NCBI RefSeq assembly: GCF_002531575.1
Contig: NZ_NWTI01000007.1
Coordinates: forward strand, 1-64,000
Direction of reading: 5' to 3'
Length of the DNA stretch: 64,000 nt
DNA from: Bradyrhizobium sp. Y36
GTDB taxonomy: Bacteria > Pseudomonadota > Alphaproteobacteria > Rhizobiales > Xanthobacteraceae
The notes under the pieces: generated by a model
Told to the model about the DNA's origin: nothing
What the model saw: only the letters and a program-made list of their open reading frames with translations
The model's database searches: none
In this document: positions 1 through 8,727 of the stretch, in pieces
Position numbering within the stretch: position 1 is the stretch's first letter
Layout of the letters: each line of letters opens with the position of its first letter
Position numbers and translations under genes: made by a program

Positions 1-84
1 GTGTCGCAATAGGAATCACACAAAGTGCCGATTCGGGAATCCCCCCGGCAACTTCCTGCCAAACCAGATGTGTGCATGCCCTAG

Positions 85-198
85 TGCGAACGCAGGGACC
101 CATTACCCCGGTCAGCGCTTGTAGCGCCAGCTGATCACTACGGGTCTTCACCAAGCCACGTCCTGTGGTTATGGGTTTCCTGCGTTCGCAGGGACGAC
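85..198. repeat. Dispersed inverted repeat, family A copy 1
   Basis: Two arms face each other. The left, near 85-103, reads tgcgaacgcagggacccat; the right, 171-198, reads its complement (atgggtttcctgcgttcgca followed by gggacgac). Near-identical arms recur at 30957-31082, and related arms at 21438-21577 and 51848-51980. It sits downstream of the amine oxidase stop. RNA from either strand could fold into a long hairpin. The rest of 1-224 holds no gene that can be supported. Confidence 0.65.
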
Positions 199-224
199 AG
201 CGGAGTGTTTTGAGGCGGATTGCC

Positions 225-1613
225 CTACTGCCGGGGCGCGCGCCGCTTCTTCGTCGACTGCGTTGGTACCTCCGCCGGATCGTCTTTCAGTGCCCCGATC
301 TTGCGCAAGGCGGCGTCCGCGGCGCGCTCGCCGCTTTCCCAGGCGCCATCGACGGTGCCCCACAGCGTCTCGTGGGTGGCCTCGCCGGCGACGAACACAT
401 TGCCGATCGGCTCTGTCAGGATCTTTCGTGACAATTGGCCGCCCGGGGAGGCCGCCGACATCGCGCCCATCACGTAAGGTGACGCATTCCACCGCGTCGC
501 GCTGGTCTTCTGCACGGCGGACGCGGCTTCGCTGCCGAACAGCTTTGTGATCCATTCCTGCGCGAAGGCGGCCATCGCCTTCTCGCCCTGCTCGGAAAGA
601 TCGCGGCCGAACGCGCCGCCGACGTCGATCGAGCAGAGCGAGGAACCACCGATATTTGCGAACATCATGGCCGTGCGCGTCGAATTGCTCTGCTCTACGA
701 GAATATCGTCGCGCGACAGGCCAAGCGGATTGCCCGGCAATTGCAGCGCGATGCGATCGTAGCTGCCGAGGCCGAGCTTTGATGCCGCGTCTAGCGTGCG
801 TTTGGGAATATCGGGCGTGAACTTGATCATGCCCGATGTCAGCACGTTGGTTGAGACCGTGACGATGACGGCGCGCGCGACGATCTTGCCGGCTTGCGTC
901 TCGACGCTGACGTCGCGGTTGCTCCAGGCGATGCGGCTCGCCGGCGTCGACAACGCCACCGGCGCCTGCTCGCCGAGCTTGGTGATTAGCGTGCCCAGGC
1001 CCTGACGACACGCAATCGCCGCGTTGCGATCCTGCGCACGCCCCTTGTCGATCGCGGACAGCTCCTTCAGGTCCTTGCCGGCAAAGCCCGCGCCCAGCAT
1101 GAACTCGGCGGCGCCCGCCCAATCGCCGAGATCCTTCGGCAGCACGGAGGCGCAGGAGGTGTCGAGCTTGGCCCGCGAGGCCTCGTCGATGGCGCGGTTG
1201 GCACGTACCAGCGCCGCCAAGAACTGCTCGGTTTCGCCCGCGCGCGCGTTGCGACGGCCGATGCGCATCTTCTGGCCCGTGGGGGCCGGCAACACATCCA
1301 GCCCGACACTGCGCGCAAGCCGGATCATCGGATTGGTGTCGGGATTGTGCATCCAGCGCGCGCCACGCTCGAACGGCACCTCGAAGGTCGTGCTGTCGGT
1401 GATACAGCGGCCACCGATCTGGGCGCCCGCTTCCACCACGATGACCTTGCGGCCTGTTGCCATGATGCGCCGCGCTGCGGCGATACCGGCCGCCCCCGCG
1501 CCGATCACGACGATGTCAGCCTCGCGCGGCAGGGGCGCGGCGCTTGCGCGCAGGATCGGCATCGCGGCACCAGCCGCCGATGCGACAAGGAAACCGCGGC
1601 GCGTGATTGTCAT
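225..1613 (-). CDS. Tat-exported flavin monoamine oxidase family protein
   Basis: FAD-dependent amine oxidase family (Amino_oxidase fold), 462 aa. The start at 1613 gives an N-terminus TITRRGFLVASAAGA, a good twin-arginine signal, so the enzyme is probably folded with FAD in the cytoplasm and exported. A Rossmann dinucleotide motif (VVIGAGAAGIAAARR) follows near residue 30, then the family's VEAGAQIGGR stretch. The C-terminus has the flavin-contacting VFVAGEATHE segment and ends in a basic tail. A longer reading to 1703 would bury the Tat signal, so it was not chosen. The substrate cannot be read from sequence; polyamines or other primary amines are typical. It is a single gene, divergent from the next one. 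Confidence 0.85.
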   Translation of the reverse strand: MTITRRGFLVASAAGAAMPILRASAAPLPREADIVVIGAGAAGIAAARRIMATGRKVIVVEAGAQIGGRCITDSTTFEVPFERGARWMHNPDTNPMIRLARSVGLDVLPAPTGQKMRIGRRNARAGETEQFLAALVRANRAIDEASRAKLDTSCASVLPKDLGDWAGAAEFMLGAGFAGKDLKELSAIDKGRAQDRNAAIACRQGLGTLITKLGEQAPVALSTPASRIAWSNRDVSVETQAGKIVARAVIVTVSTNVLTSGMIKFTPDIPKRTLDAASKLGLGSYDRIALQLPGNPLGLSRDDILVEQSNSTRTAMMFANIGGSSLCSIDVGGAFGRDLSEQGEKAMAAFAQEWITKLFGSEAASAVQKTSATRWNASPYVMGAMSAASPGGQLSRKILTEPIGNVFVAGEATHETLWGTVDGAWESGERAADAALRKIGALKDDPAEVPTQSTKKRRAPRQ

Positions 1614-1805
1614 GTCATGGTTTCCGAGGACTTGCGGCTGACGGGAACAGTCAGCGAACCTTGCCGCATCTGATGTTGCACGGCAACCATCATGGTGAAT
1701 CAATCGTGCTTGACCTCAAGGACTGATGAACCGAATTGCAAGACGTTTCGACCATGATAGAGAAGGGAAAAAGACGGCCGGAAAAGGCCGTGTGGGGAGC
1801 TTGAA

Positions 1806-2789
1806 ATGGGGACGGTCCTAGATTCAGTCGGCAAGCTGATTGCCGCGTACCTCTCCAAGGAGGTGCCCGGCTACGAGCCGTTCACGCCGAGCGATCCGGA
1901 GCACCTGCGCGGCGTCATCGAACCCGGCGACGTGCTGCTGGTCGAGGGCAACAACCGCATCTCCGGCATCATCAAATATCTGACGCAGTCGACCTGGTCG
2001 CATGCCGCGCTCTATGTCGGCCCGGTCGAGGGCGCCGCGGAGCCCGATGGCGAGCCGCATGTGCTGATCGAGGCCAATATCGGCGAAGGCGTCACCTCGG
2101 CGCCGCTGTCGAAGTATTTCCCGTATCACACCCGCGTCTGCCGCCCGGTCGGGCTGTCCTATGAGGACCGCACCACGGTCTGCCGCTATGCGATCAATCG
2201 CATCGGCTTCGGCTACGACACCAAGAACATCGTCGATCTCATGCGCTTCCTGTTTCCGCTGCCGGTACCGCAGCGCTGGCGACGACGCATGATCGCGATC
2301 GGCTCGGGCGATCCGACCAAGATCATCTGCTCGGCGCTGATCGCGCAGGCCTTCGACGCGGTGCGCTATCCGATCCTGCCGAAGATCACCAAGGCCGGGA
2401 GCCGCGCCGCCCGCCGCGAGATCCTGCACATCCGCGATTCCTCGCTCTACATGCCCCGCGACTTCGACATCTCGCCCTATTTCGAAGTCGTCAAGCCCAC
2501 CATCGTGCACGGGTTCGACTACACCGCCCTGCACTGGGCCGACAAGCAGAAGCCGCTCGAGGAGGTAGCGGGCACATTCAGTGTGTTTCCAGAAACGATC
2601 AGTGCGCCGCCGCTCGTTCCTGAAGCGATTGACGAAGAGGCGCCGAATGAGATTCCGGCTGAGCAAGTGAGTGCGCAGCCCGCGGAGATGGTCGACCGCG
2701 TCCCCGTCTCCGAACACGTCCCGCTGCTGAAGAAGCTCGCAATGTATCGCCCGAGGCGGCGCAGCCCGGCCCGCGAAAGGGCGGCGTAG
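1806..2789 (+). CDS. Permuted NlpC/P60-like (YiiX/YaeF-type) cysteine hydrolase
   Basis: 327 aa protein of the circularly permuted papain-like group. The motif GDVLLVEG near residue 41 is followed by STWSHAALYVG, carrying the probable catalytic His66. The probable nucleophile Cys175 comes later, in KIICSALIAQAF. His before Cys is the hallmark of the permuted YaeF/YiiX arrangement, the reverse of classical NlpC/P60. The last 90 residues are low-complexity and proline/glutamate-rich. No signal peptide is evident. Family members act on amide or lipid-like substrates; the substrate here is unknown. It is divergent from the amine oxidase and has no obvious operon partner. Confidence 0.75.
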   Translation: MGTVLDSVGKLIAAYLSKEVPGYEPFTPSDPEHLRGVIEPGDVLLVEGNNRISGIIKYLTQSTWSHAALYVGPVEGAAEPDGEPHVLIEANIGEGVTSAPLSKYFPYHTRVCRPVGLSYEDRTTVCRYAINRIGFGYDTKNIVDLMRFLFPLPVPQRWRRRMIAIGSGDPTKIICSALIAQAFDAVRYPILPKITKAGSRAARREILHIRDSSLYMPRDFDISPYFEVVKPTIVHGFDYTALHWADKQKPLEEVAGTFSVFPETISAPPLVPEAIDEEAPNEIPAEQVSAQPAEMVDRVPVSEHVPLLKKLAMYRPRRRSPARERAA

Positions 2790-2872
2790 CCCCGCTGTCG
2801 TCGCTGCGAACGCAAGGACGACGGCAGTGAGCATGGCGAGATCTCGCCTCCACAGCCGTCATCGCGAGGGTA

Positions 2873-2920
2873 GCGAAGCAATCCAGAATTCCTCCGCTGA
2901 GACACTCTGGATTGCTTCGC
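2873..2920. repeat. 15-bp perfect inverted repeat (GCGAAGCAATCCAGA family)
   Basis: GCGAAGCAATCCAGA at 2873-2887 is repeated as its exact reverse complement at 2906-2920, with an 18-nt loop. It lies between two converging genes (stops at 2789 and 2952), so it could act as a bidirectional terminator or be a dispersed repeat. A degenerate relative (ggattgccttgccgtcccgc) is visible near 63821. Confidence 0.7.
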
Positions 2921-2951
2921 CGCTACGATCCCCTCACTGCGGAATACGGTC

Positions 2952-3227
2952 CTACCGCTCCGCCCGTCCGATCACCGCCATCAGCTCCGCGATCTTCGAA
3001 CGTTGGTCGGCCTTGTCGCCGCTGGCGATCGCGTGCTCGACGCAATGGGCGACGTGGTCCTTCAGGATCTCTTCCTCTACCCGGCGCAGGGCGGCACGCA
3101 CCGCCGAGATCTGCGTCACGATGTCGATGCAGTAGCGGTCTTCCTCTACCATTTTCGAGAGGCCGCGAACCTGACCCTCGATCCGGCCAAGCCGTTTTCC
3201 GACAGATGCCTTGATGTCCTTGCGCAT
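2952..3227 (-). CDS. csoR: CsoR-type copper-sensing repressor
   Basis: 91 aa, DUF156/CsoR-RcnR family. Cys33, His58 and Cys62 reproduce the Cys-x24-His-x3-Cys spacing of the Cu(I) site in characterised CsoR proteins (RYCIDIV and DHVAHC). This favours copper over the Ni/Co sensing of RcnR. The basic helix near residues 10-25 (KRLGRIEGQVRG) is the usual DNA-binding surface. It is transcribed away from copA, with a palindrome in the 72-bp gap, so it probably represses both itself and copA until Cu(I) binds. ATG start at 3227. Confidence 0.88.
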   Translation of the reverse strand: MRKDIKASVGKRLGRIEGQVRGLSKMVEEDRYCIDIVTQISAVRAALRRVEEEILKDHVAHCVEHAIASGDKADQRSKIAELMAVIGRAER

Positions 3228-3236
3228 GGGGTCTAT

Positions 3237-3253
3237 ATACCCCTACCGGGTAT
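3237..3253. promoter_or_regulatory. Candidate CsoR operator
   Basis: ATACCC at 3237-3242 and its complement GGGTAT at 3248-3253 are separated by 5 nt (ctacc). The palindrome lies 10 bp upstream of the csoR start and about 47 bp upstream of copA. GC-rich palindromes flanked by A/T of this kind are the normal CsoR operator type. Assignment rests on position and symmetry only. Confidence 0.6.
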
Positions 3254-3299
3254 GGGTTGCAAGACCCAGCCAAGACCTGGGTAAGGCCGGAGCAAGGCA

Positions 3300-5750
3300 A
3301 TGAACGACGCGAAACACGGGCATCATCACGATGCAGACGCTCACGCCGAATGCGGTTGTTCAAGCAAGGCGGCGGCACAGGCCGCCAAGCCGGCGACATC
3401 CTCATGCTGTGGCGGGCACGGCAATCATTCCGGCCACGCGCATGACCATGGCGACGGCGCGACCAAGGTCCTCGATCCCGTCTGCGGCATGACGGTAGAT
3501 CCCGCGACCTCGAAGCACCGCTTCGAGCATCACGGCGAGACCTTCCATTTCTGCTCGGCCGGTTGCCGCACCAAGTTCGCGGCCGATCCCGCCAAATATC
3601 TCGCCAAGCAGAAGGCACCCGAGCCCGAAATGCCCGCGGGCACGATCTACACCTGCCCGATGCATCCGGAGATTCGCCAGGTCGGACCCGGCAGCTGCCC
3701 GATCTGCGGCATGGCGCTGGAGCCGGAGGTGGCGAGCCTGGAGACCGGGCCCAATCCGGAGCTCGCCGATATGACGCGGCGCTTCTGGATCGGCGGCGCG
3801 CTGGCGCTGCCGGCGGTGATATTGGAAATGGGCGGCCACCTCGCCGGCCCGCACAACTGGATCGACCCGACGCTGTCGAACTGGATCCAGCTCGTCTTCG
3901 CCACGCCCGTGGTGCTGTGGGCCGGCTGGCCGTTTTTCGTTCGCGGCTGGCAGTCGCTACTGACGCGCAATCTCAACATGTTCACACTGATCGCGATGGG
4001 CACCGGGGTTGCCTATGTCTACAGCCTCGCCGGCACGCTCGTGCCGCAGCTCTTCCCCGCCACGTTCCGCGGCCATGAAGGCGCGGTCGCGGTCTATTTC
4101 GAGGCCGCCGCCGTCATCACCGTGCTGGTGCTGCTCGGCCAGGTGCTGGAGCTGCGGGCGCGCGACGCGACCTCCGGCGCGATCAAGGCGCTCTTGCAGC
4201 TTGCACCGAGGACGGCGCGGCGCGTCGATGCCGATGGCAGCGAGCATGAGGTCGAGATCGACACGCTCCATGCCGGGGATTCCTTGCGGGTACGCCCCGG
4301 CGAGAAGGTGCCGGTCGATGGCGTCATCCTGGAGGGGCGCTCTTCGCTCGACGAATCCCTCGTCACGGGCGAATCCATGCCTGTCACCAAGGAAATTGGC
4401 GCAAAGGTCATCGCCGGCACGCTGAACCAGTCGGGCAGCTTCATCATGCGCGCCGAAAAAGTTGGACGCGAGACGTTGCTGTCGCAGATCGTGCAGATGG
4501 TCGCAGATGCGCAGCGCTCGCGCGCGCCAATCCAGCGTCTGGCCGATCAGGTCGCGGGCTGGTTCGTGCCGACCGTCATCGCCGTCGCCGTGGTTGCTTT
4601 TGCCGCCTGGGCCTGGTTCGGACCTGAGCCACGGCTGGCCTTCGGCCTCGTCGCCGCCGTCAGCGTGCTGATCATCGCCTGCCCCTGCGCGCTGGGACTG
4701 GCGACCCCGATGTCGATCATGGTCGGCGTCGGCCGCGGCGCGCAGGGCGGCGTGCTGATCAAGAACGCCGAGGCGCTGGAGCGGATGGAGAAGATCGACA
4801 CGCTGGTGGTCGACAAAACAGGTACGCTGACCGAGGGAAAGCCCAAGGTGGTCGCGATCGTGCCCGCGTCCGGTTTTGCGGAAGATGACATCCTCCGGCT
4901 TGCAGCCAGCGTCGAACGCGCCAGCGAGCATCCCCTGGCCGACGCGATCGTGCGGGCCGCCAAGGAGAAGCAGCTCATTCTCGGTCAGGTCGAGCAATTC
5001 GATTCGCCGACCGGCAAGGGGGTGATCGGCAAGGCCGAGGGCAAGACGATCGTGCTCGGCAACGCAAAATATCTGACGTCCATCGGCGTCGATACCAATG
5101 CGCTCGACACCGAAGCCGAACGGCTGCGCGGCGACGGCGCCACTGTGATCAACATGGCCGTCGATGGCCGGCTGGCCGGCCTGTTCGCGATCGCCGATCC
5201 GGTCAAGGCCTCGACCCCGGAGGCGCTGAAGGCGTTGGCTGCCGAGGGCATCAAGGTGATCATGCTGACCGGCGACAACCGCACCACGGCGGAGGCCGTC
5301 GCGCGCCGGCTCGGCATCGCCGATGTCGAAGCCGAGGTGCTGCCGGACCAGAAGAGCGCGGTGGTGACCAAGCTGCAGAAGGCCGGCCGGATCGTCGCGA
5401 TGGCCGGCGACGGCGTCAACGATGCGCCGGCGCTGGCCGCCGCCGAAGTCGGCATCGCCATGGGCACCGGCACCGATGTCGCGATGGAGAGCGCCGGCGT
5501 GACCCTGCTCAAGGGCGATCTCATCGGCATCGTCCGCGCGCGAAAACTGTCGCAGGCGACCATGAGCAACATCCGCCAGAATCTGTTCTTCGCCTTCATC
5601 TACAACGCCGCCGGCATTCCGATCGCGGCCGGCATCCTCTATCCCACATTCGGCGTTCTGCTCTCGCCGATCATCGCGGCGGCGGCGATGGCGCTGTCGT
5701 CGGTGAGCGTGGTCGGGAATGCGTTGCGCCTGCGTGCGACTCAGCTGTGA
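3300..5750 (+). CDS. copA: Copper-translocating P1B-type ATPase with N-terminal metal-binding modules
   Basis: 816 aa inner-membrane efflux ATPase. Residues 1-52 are His/Cys-rich. A YHS domain follows (about 57-101, starting [10 protein letters not shown]), then a heavy-metal-binding motif domain (about 117-142, YTCPMHPEI and [10 protein letters not shown]). The ATPase core has actuator motif VTGES, the transmembrane metal site CPC at 461-463, phosphorylation motif DKTGTLT starting at Asp505, SEHPLADA and [11 protein letters not shown] plus CsoR control indicates Cu(I) or Ag(I) export. The His/Cys-rich, YHS and HMBD front end replaces the usual ferredoxin-like metal-binding domain. It is divergent from csoR; nikR follows 54 bp downstream and may be cotranscribed. 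Confidence 0.9.
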   Translation: MNDAKHGHHHDADAHAECGCSSKAAAQAAKPATSSCCGGHGNHSGHAHDHGDGATKVLDPVCGMTVDPATSKHRFEHHGETFHFCSAGCRTKFAADPAKYLAKQKAPEPEMPAGTIYTCPMHPEIRQVGPGSCPICGMALEPEVASLETGPNPELADMTRRFWIGGALALPAVILEMGGHLAGPHNWIDPTLSNWIQLVFATPVVLWAGWPFFVRGWQSLLTRNLNMFTLIAMGTGVAYVYSLAGTLVPQLFPATFRGHEGAVAVYFEAAAVITVLVLLGQVLELRARDATSGAIKALLQLAPRTARRVDADGSEHEVEIDTLHAGDSLRVRPGEKVPVDGVILEGRSSLDESLVTGESMPVTKEIGAKVIAGTLNQSGSFIMRAEKVGRETLLSQIVQMVADAQRSRAPIQRLADQVAGWFVPTVIAVAVVAFAAWAWFGPEPRLAFGLVAAVSVLIIACPCALGLATPMSIMVGVGRGAQGGVLIKNAEALERMEKIDTLVVDKTGTLTEGKPKVVAIVPASGFAEDDILRLAASVERASEHPLADAIVRAAKEKQLILGQVEQFDSPTGKGVIGKAEGKTIVLGNAKYLTSIGVDTNALDTEAERLRGDGATVINMAVDGRLAGLFAIADPVKASTPEALKALAAEGIKVIMLTGDNRTTAEAVARRLGIADVEAEVLPDQKSAVVTKLQKAGRIVAMAGDGVNDAPALAAAEVGIAMGTGTDVAMESAGVTLLKGDLIGIVRARKLSQATMSNIRQNLFFAFIYNAAGIPIAAGILYPTFGVLLSPIIAAAAMALSSVSVVGNALRLRATQL

Positions 5751-5804
5751 GAGGGACCAAATCCGTGTAAAACAGCCTTCGGCGGTAGGCGCGGAGAGGA
5801 CCCG

Positions 5805-6251
5805 ATGCAGCGAATTACGATCACGATCGAGGACGATCTCCTGGCGGAGATCGACGCGGCGGCGGAAGCACGCGGCTACCAGAACCGCTCCGAGATCATT
5901 CGCGACCTCGCTCGCGCCGGGCTTCAGCAGTCCGCCGAGGACACCGCGCAGACCGGGCAATGCGTCGCCGGCCTCGTCTATGTCTACGATCACGCCGCGC
6001 GCGATCTGTCGAAGCGGCTGGTGCAGGAATTCCACGGCCACCATGATCTCGCGCTGGCGACTCTTCACGTCCATCTCGACGACGACAATTGCATGGAGAT
6101 GACGGCGCTGCGCGGCTCGGCCGACGAGGTCAAGCATTTCGCCGACCACATCATCGCAGAGCGCGGCGTGCGCTACGGGCGTGTGGTGATGATCCCGACG
6201 GGGGACGGCAAGCCGACGAAGGCGCGAAAGCACGGGCACCGGCACGAGTAG
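5805..6251 (+). CDS. nikR: Nickel-responsive regulator NikR
   Basis: 148 aa with a ribbon-helix-helix N-terminus (ITITIEDDLLAEID, about 1-45) and a C-terminal ACT-like metal-binding domain. His77, His88, His90 and Cys96 match the E. coli NikR nickel ligands His76, His87, His89 and Cys95, shifted by one. Good match in length and site, so nickel sensing is well supported. ATG at 5805 follows a gagagga ribosome-binding site. No nickel transporter, urease or hydrogenase gene is in the window, so its targets are elsewhere. The C-terminus is His/Lys-rich. Confidence 0.88.
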   Translation: MQRITITIEDDLLAEIDAAAEARGYQNRSEIIRDLARAGLQQSAEDTAQTGQCVAGLVYVYDHAARDLSKRLVQEFHGHHDLALATLHVHLDDDNCMEMTALRGSADEVKHFADHIIAERGVRYGRVVMIPTGDGKPTKARKHGHRHE

Positions 6252-6351
6252 GGCATGAGATGACCGCGCAGGCAGCTCATACCCCTCTCCCCTTGCCGAA
6301 GCCGCATTGGGTGTCTACCTCTCGCAGGTCGTTTACCTGAGAGGGTCCCCC

Positions 6352-7092
6352 ATGCTGGATGCCGCCATCAAGGCGCTGTCGCAAATGATCTCACCGCCGA
6401 TGCGCTCGATCCTGTGGCGATCGATCGGGCTCGCGCTCGTGCTGATCACCGTGCTGGCGATCGGCTTGCAGCGGTTGCTGAGCTGGTTTGCGACCTCCGG
6501 CGAGGTGTGGCTGGAAGGCCTGCTTGGCCCCGGCTGGCACTCCTCGCTCGACGTCTTGTCCTGGATCGTCTCGATCGCGGCGGGCCTCGGCGTCGTATTC
6601 GGCGGCATCTTCCTGATGCCGGCAATCACCTCGCTGGTGGCAAGCCTGTTCGTGGACGACGTCGCCGACATCGTCGAGCGCGAGCACTACCCCGCCGAGC
6701 GGCCGGGCGTTGCGCTGCCGTTCAACCGGGCGATCTTCGAGGGCATCAAGACCGCGCTTCTGACGATCCTGGTCTATCTGATCGCGCTGCCGCTGGTGCT
6801 TTTTGCCGGCGCCGGCTTCCTGATCTTCTTTCTCGCCGCTGCCTGGCTGCTGGGCCGCGAATATTTCGAGCTCGCCGCGATGCGCTTCCGCCCGCCGGAG
6901 GAAGCCAAGGCGATGCGGCGCGACAATGCTGCGACCATCTTCACCGCCGGCCTCTTCATCGCGGCCTTCGTCTCGATCCCGATCGTCAACCTGGCGACGC
7001 CGATCTTCGGCATGGCCTTCATGGTTCACATGCACAAGCGGCTGTCAGGCCCGCGACCCGAGCTGATCGAGCCGGCGCGGCAGATGCGGTAA
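6352..7092 (+). CDS. EI24-domain (CysZ-like) integral membrane protein
   Basis: 246 aa with about four to five hydrophobic segments, including ALVLITVLAIGLQ near residue 28, and the EI24/CysZ layout. CysZ proteins act in sulfate uptake, but many alphaproteobacterial EI24 proteins have no assigned role, and no cysteine-synthesis gene is adjacent. The start at 6352 was preferred over the upstream codon at 6307 because it follows a gagaggg Shine-Dalgarno and begins a typical short cytoplasmic N-terminus. It ends 6 bp before the convergent efflux operon. Confidence 0.7.
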   Translation: MLDAAIKALSQMISPPMRSILWRSIGLALVLITVLAIGLQRLLSWFATSGEVWLEGLLGPGWHSSLDVLSWIVSIAAGLGVVFGGIFLMPAITSLVASLFVDDVADIVEREHYPAERPGVALPFNRAIFEGIKTALLTILVYLIALPLVLFAGAGFLIFFLAAAWLLGREYFELAAMRFRPPEEAKAMRRDNAATIFTAGLFIAAFVSIPIVNLATPIFGMAFMVHMHKRLSGPRPELIEPARQMR

Positions 7093-7098
7093 CGCGCT

Positions 7099-8727
7099 CT
7101 ACGTCACCTGCACGCCGCACTTCCGCAGCACCGTCTTCGCGACGCCGAACGGCGCCGGCGTGAACGGGCCGGGCGGGGCGCGGGTGATCAGTGCGACCAC
7201 GCCGAGGGCGGCCACCGCGAGCCAGAAGCACAGCCAGAAGCCGTCGATATAGGCGAGCACATTGGCCTCGCGCTGCACGAAGCCAGCGAGCGTGCCGACC
7301 GCGCGCGCCTGCGCCGATCCCGTGCCATGCGCAGCGAAATGATCGGCGAGCTGCTTCAGGATGCGGACCACATCGATATCGCCAACGCCGAGGTTCTGGC
7401 CGAGATAGAAGGAATGGACCTGCTCGCGGACACGCAGCCACGTGCCCATCAGTGCCACGCCGATCTCGGCGCCGCCGAGCCGCATGATTTGGATATAGGC
7501 CGCGAACGACGTCGCGCGGCTCGGATCGGAATTCGACAGCAGCGTGATGATGAGCGGCAGCAAGGTCAGCGACTGTCCGATCGCCTGCAGCAGCACGATG
7601 CCGGTGAAATCCTCGCGCGCCCACTCGTGGGTAAGCTGCGTGCCCCAGAGATTGGCCGCGGCAAAGCAGGCAAAGCCCACAACCACCACGGTGCGCGTAT
7701 CGAAGTGCCTGAGCAGCCAGATCGAGAGCGGCACCAGCACGAACATCGGCAGCGCGCCATAGACGAGCAGCAGCAGACCACTCTGCTCCGGCCTGAGCAG
7801 CGCGATGGTCGCGAGGAAGTTCGGCACCAGCGACGCGTTGGACAGGCTGGTCAGCGTGTAGAGCAGGATCAGGACCAGCCCCAGGCCGATGTTGCGCGAG
7901 AACAGCACGTTGACATGCGCCCAGGGCTGCGGGACGAGCGACTCGTTGACGAGGAACGCTGCGAACAGCACCGCGCCGGCGACGAGCAGCGCCATCACGG
8001 TGCCGGAGCCGAGCCAGTCCAGCCGGTTGCCCTGGTCGAGACCGGCATAGATCATCGAGACGGCGGCGCCGAGCAGCAGCATGCCGCCCCAGTCGGCCTC
8101 GCGCAGCAGCGCGCGGTTCACCGGCTCGTTCGGTGTGCCCCAATAGACCATCAGCCCCATCAGCGGCGCGATCACGACGCCCTGCCAGTACAGCCATTGC
8201 CAACCGAGATGATCCACATAGAAGCCGACCAGCGAGGTCGAGCTGTCCAGCGCGAAGCCGACGCGGATCGCGTAGATCGAGATCGCCGGCAGCCACCAGC
8301 GGATCGGCAGATTGCGAAACACGATCATCAGTGTCGCCGGCACGAAGGTGCCGAGCAGCAGGCCGTGCACGACGCTGAAGACCAGCAAGGTCGGATAATC
8401 GTGCACGAACGGAATGATCAGCGAGATCAGCGCGTAGACGAGGCTCGGAATCCCGAGCACGCGCCGCAGCCCGAACACGGTCGCGAGCCATGCCACCGCG
8501 GGCGCGATGAAGATCTGCGAGCCAATGCCGGCGGTGGAGAGCCAGGCGCCTTCGTCGAACGAGAGCGAGAACGCGCCGCGCAGATCGGGCAGACCGACCG
8601 TGGCCAGCCGGCTGTCGAAATTGGCGAGGAACGAGCCGAGTAGAACGGCGGCCACGGCGAACAGCGGATGCGGCGCGACACCGCCGCGCGAGACCGGTCC
8701 GCGATCGCCGTCGTCACTTTCCGCCAT
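7099..8727 (-). CDS. MFS multidrug efflux permease, EmrB/DHA2-like
   Basis: 542 aa, about 14 predicted transmembrane segments, the size and topology of the DHA2 drug:proton antiporters that work with a HlyD-type adaptor. The first helix region has the FLANFDSRLATVGLPDL segment, in the position of the family's conserved first-helix motif. Its ATG lies inside the end of the adaptor gene (14-nt overlap), so the two are translationally coupled and should form a tripartite pump with an outer-membrane channel encoded elsewhere. No regulator lies next to the pair. Substrate unknown. Confidence 0.82.
   Translation of the reverse strand: MAESDDGDRGPVSRGGVAPHPLFAVAAVLLGSFLANFDSRLATVGLPDLRGAFSLSFDEGAWLSTAGIGSQIFIAPAVAWLATVFGLRRVLGIPSLVYALISLIIPFVHDYPTLLVFSVVHGLLLGTFVPATLMIVFRNLPIRWWLPAISIYAIRVGFALDSSTSLVGFYVDHLGWQWLYWQGVVIAPLMGLMVYWGTPNEPVNRALLREADWGGMLLLGAAVSMIYAGLDQGNRLDWLGSGTVMALLVAGAVLFAAFLVNESLVPQPWAHVNVLFSRNIGLGLVLILLYTLTSLSNASLVPNFLATIALLRPEQSGLLLLVYGALPMFVLVPLSIWLLRHFDTRTVVVVGFACFAAANLWGTQLTHEWAREDFTGIVLLQAIGQSLTLLPLIITLLSNSDPSRATSFAAYIQIMRLGGAEIGVALMGTWLRVREQVHSFYLGQNLGVGDIDVVRILKQLADHFAAHGTGSAQARAVGTLAGFVQREANVLAYIDGFWLCFWLAVAALGVVALITRAPPGPFTPAPFGVAKTVLRKCGVQVT

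Noticed and set aside
169..1122. Long minus-strand ORF of 317 codons
   Set aside because: Frame-shifted shadow of the amine oxidase; Arg-rich composition and no motif.
3957..6245. 762-codon ORF antisense to copA and nikR
   Set aside because: A high-GC antisense shadow; His/Arg/Asp-rich and without any domain.
7327..8643. 438-codon plus-strand ORF across the MFS permease
   Set aside because: Antisense to a well-supported gene; composition is repeat-like His/Gln/Arg-rich.
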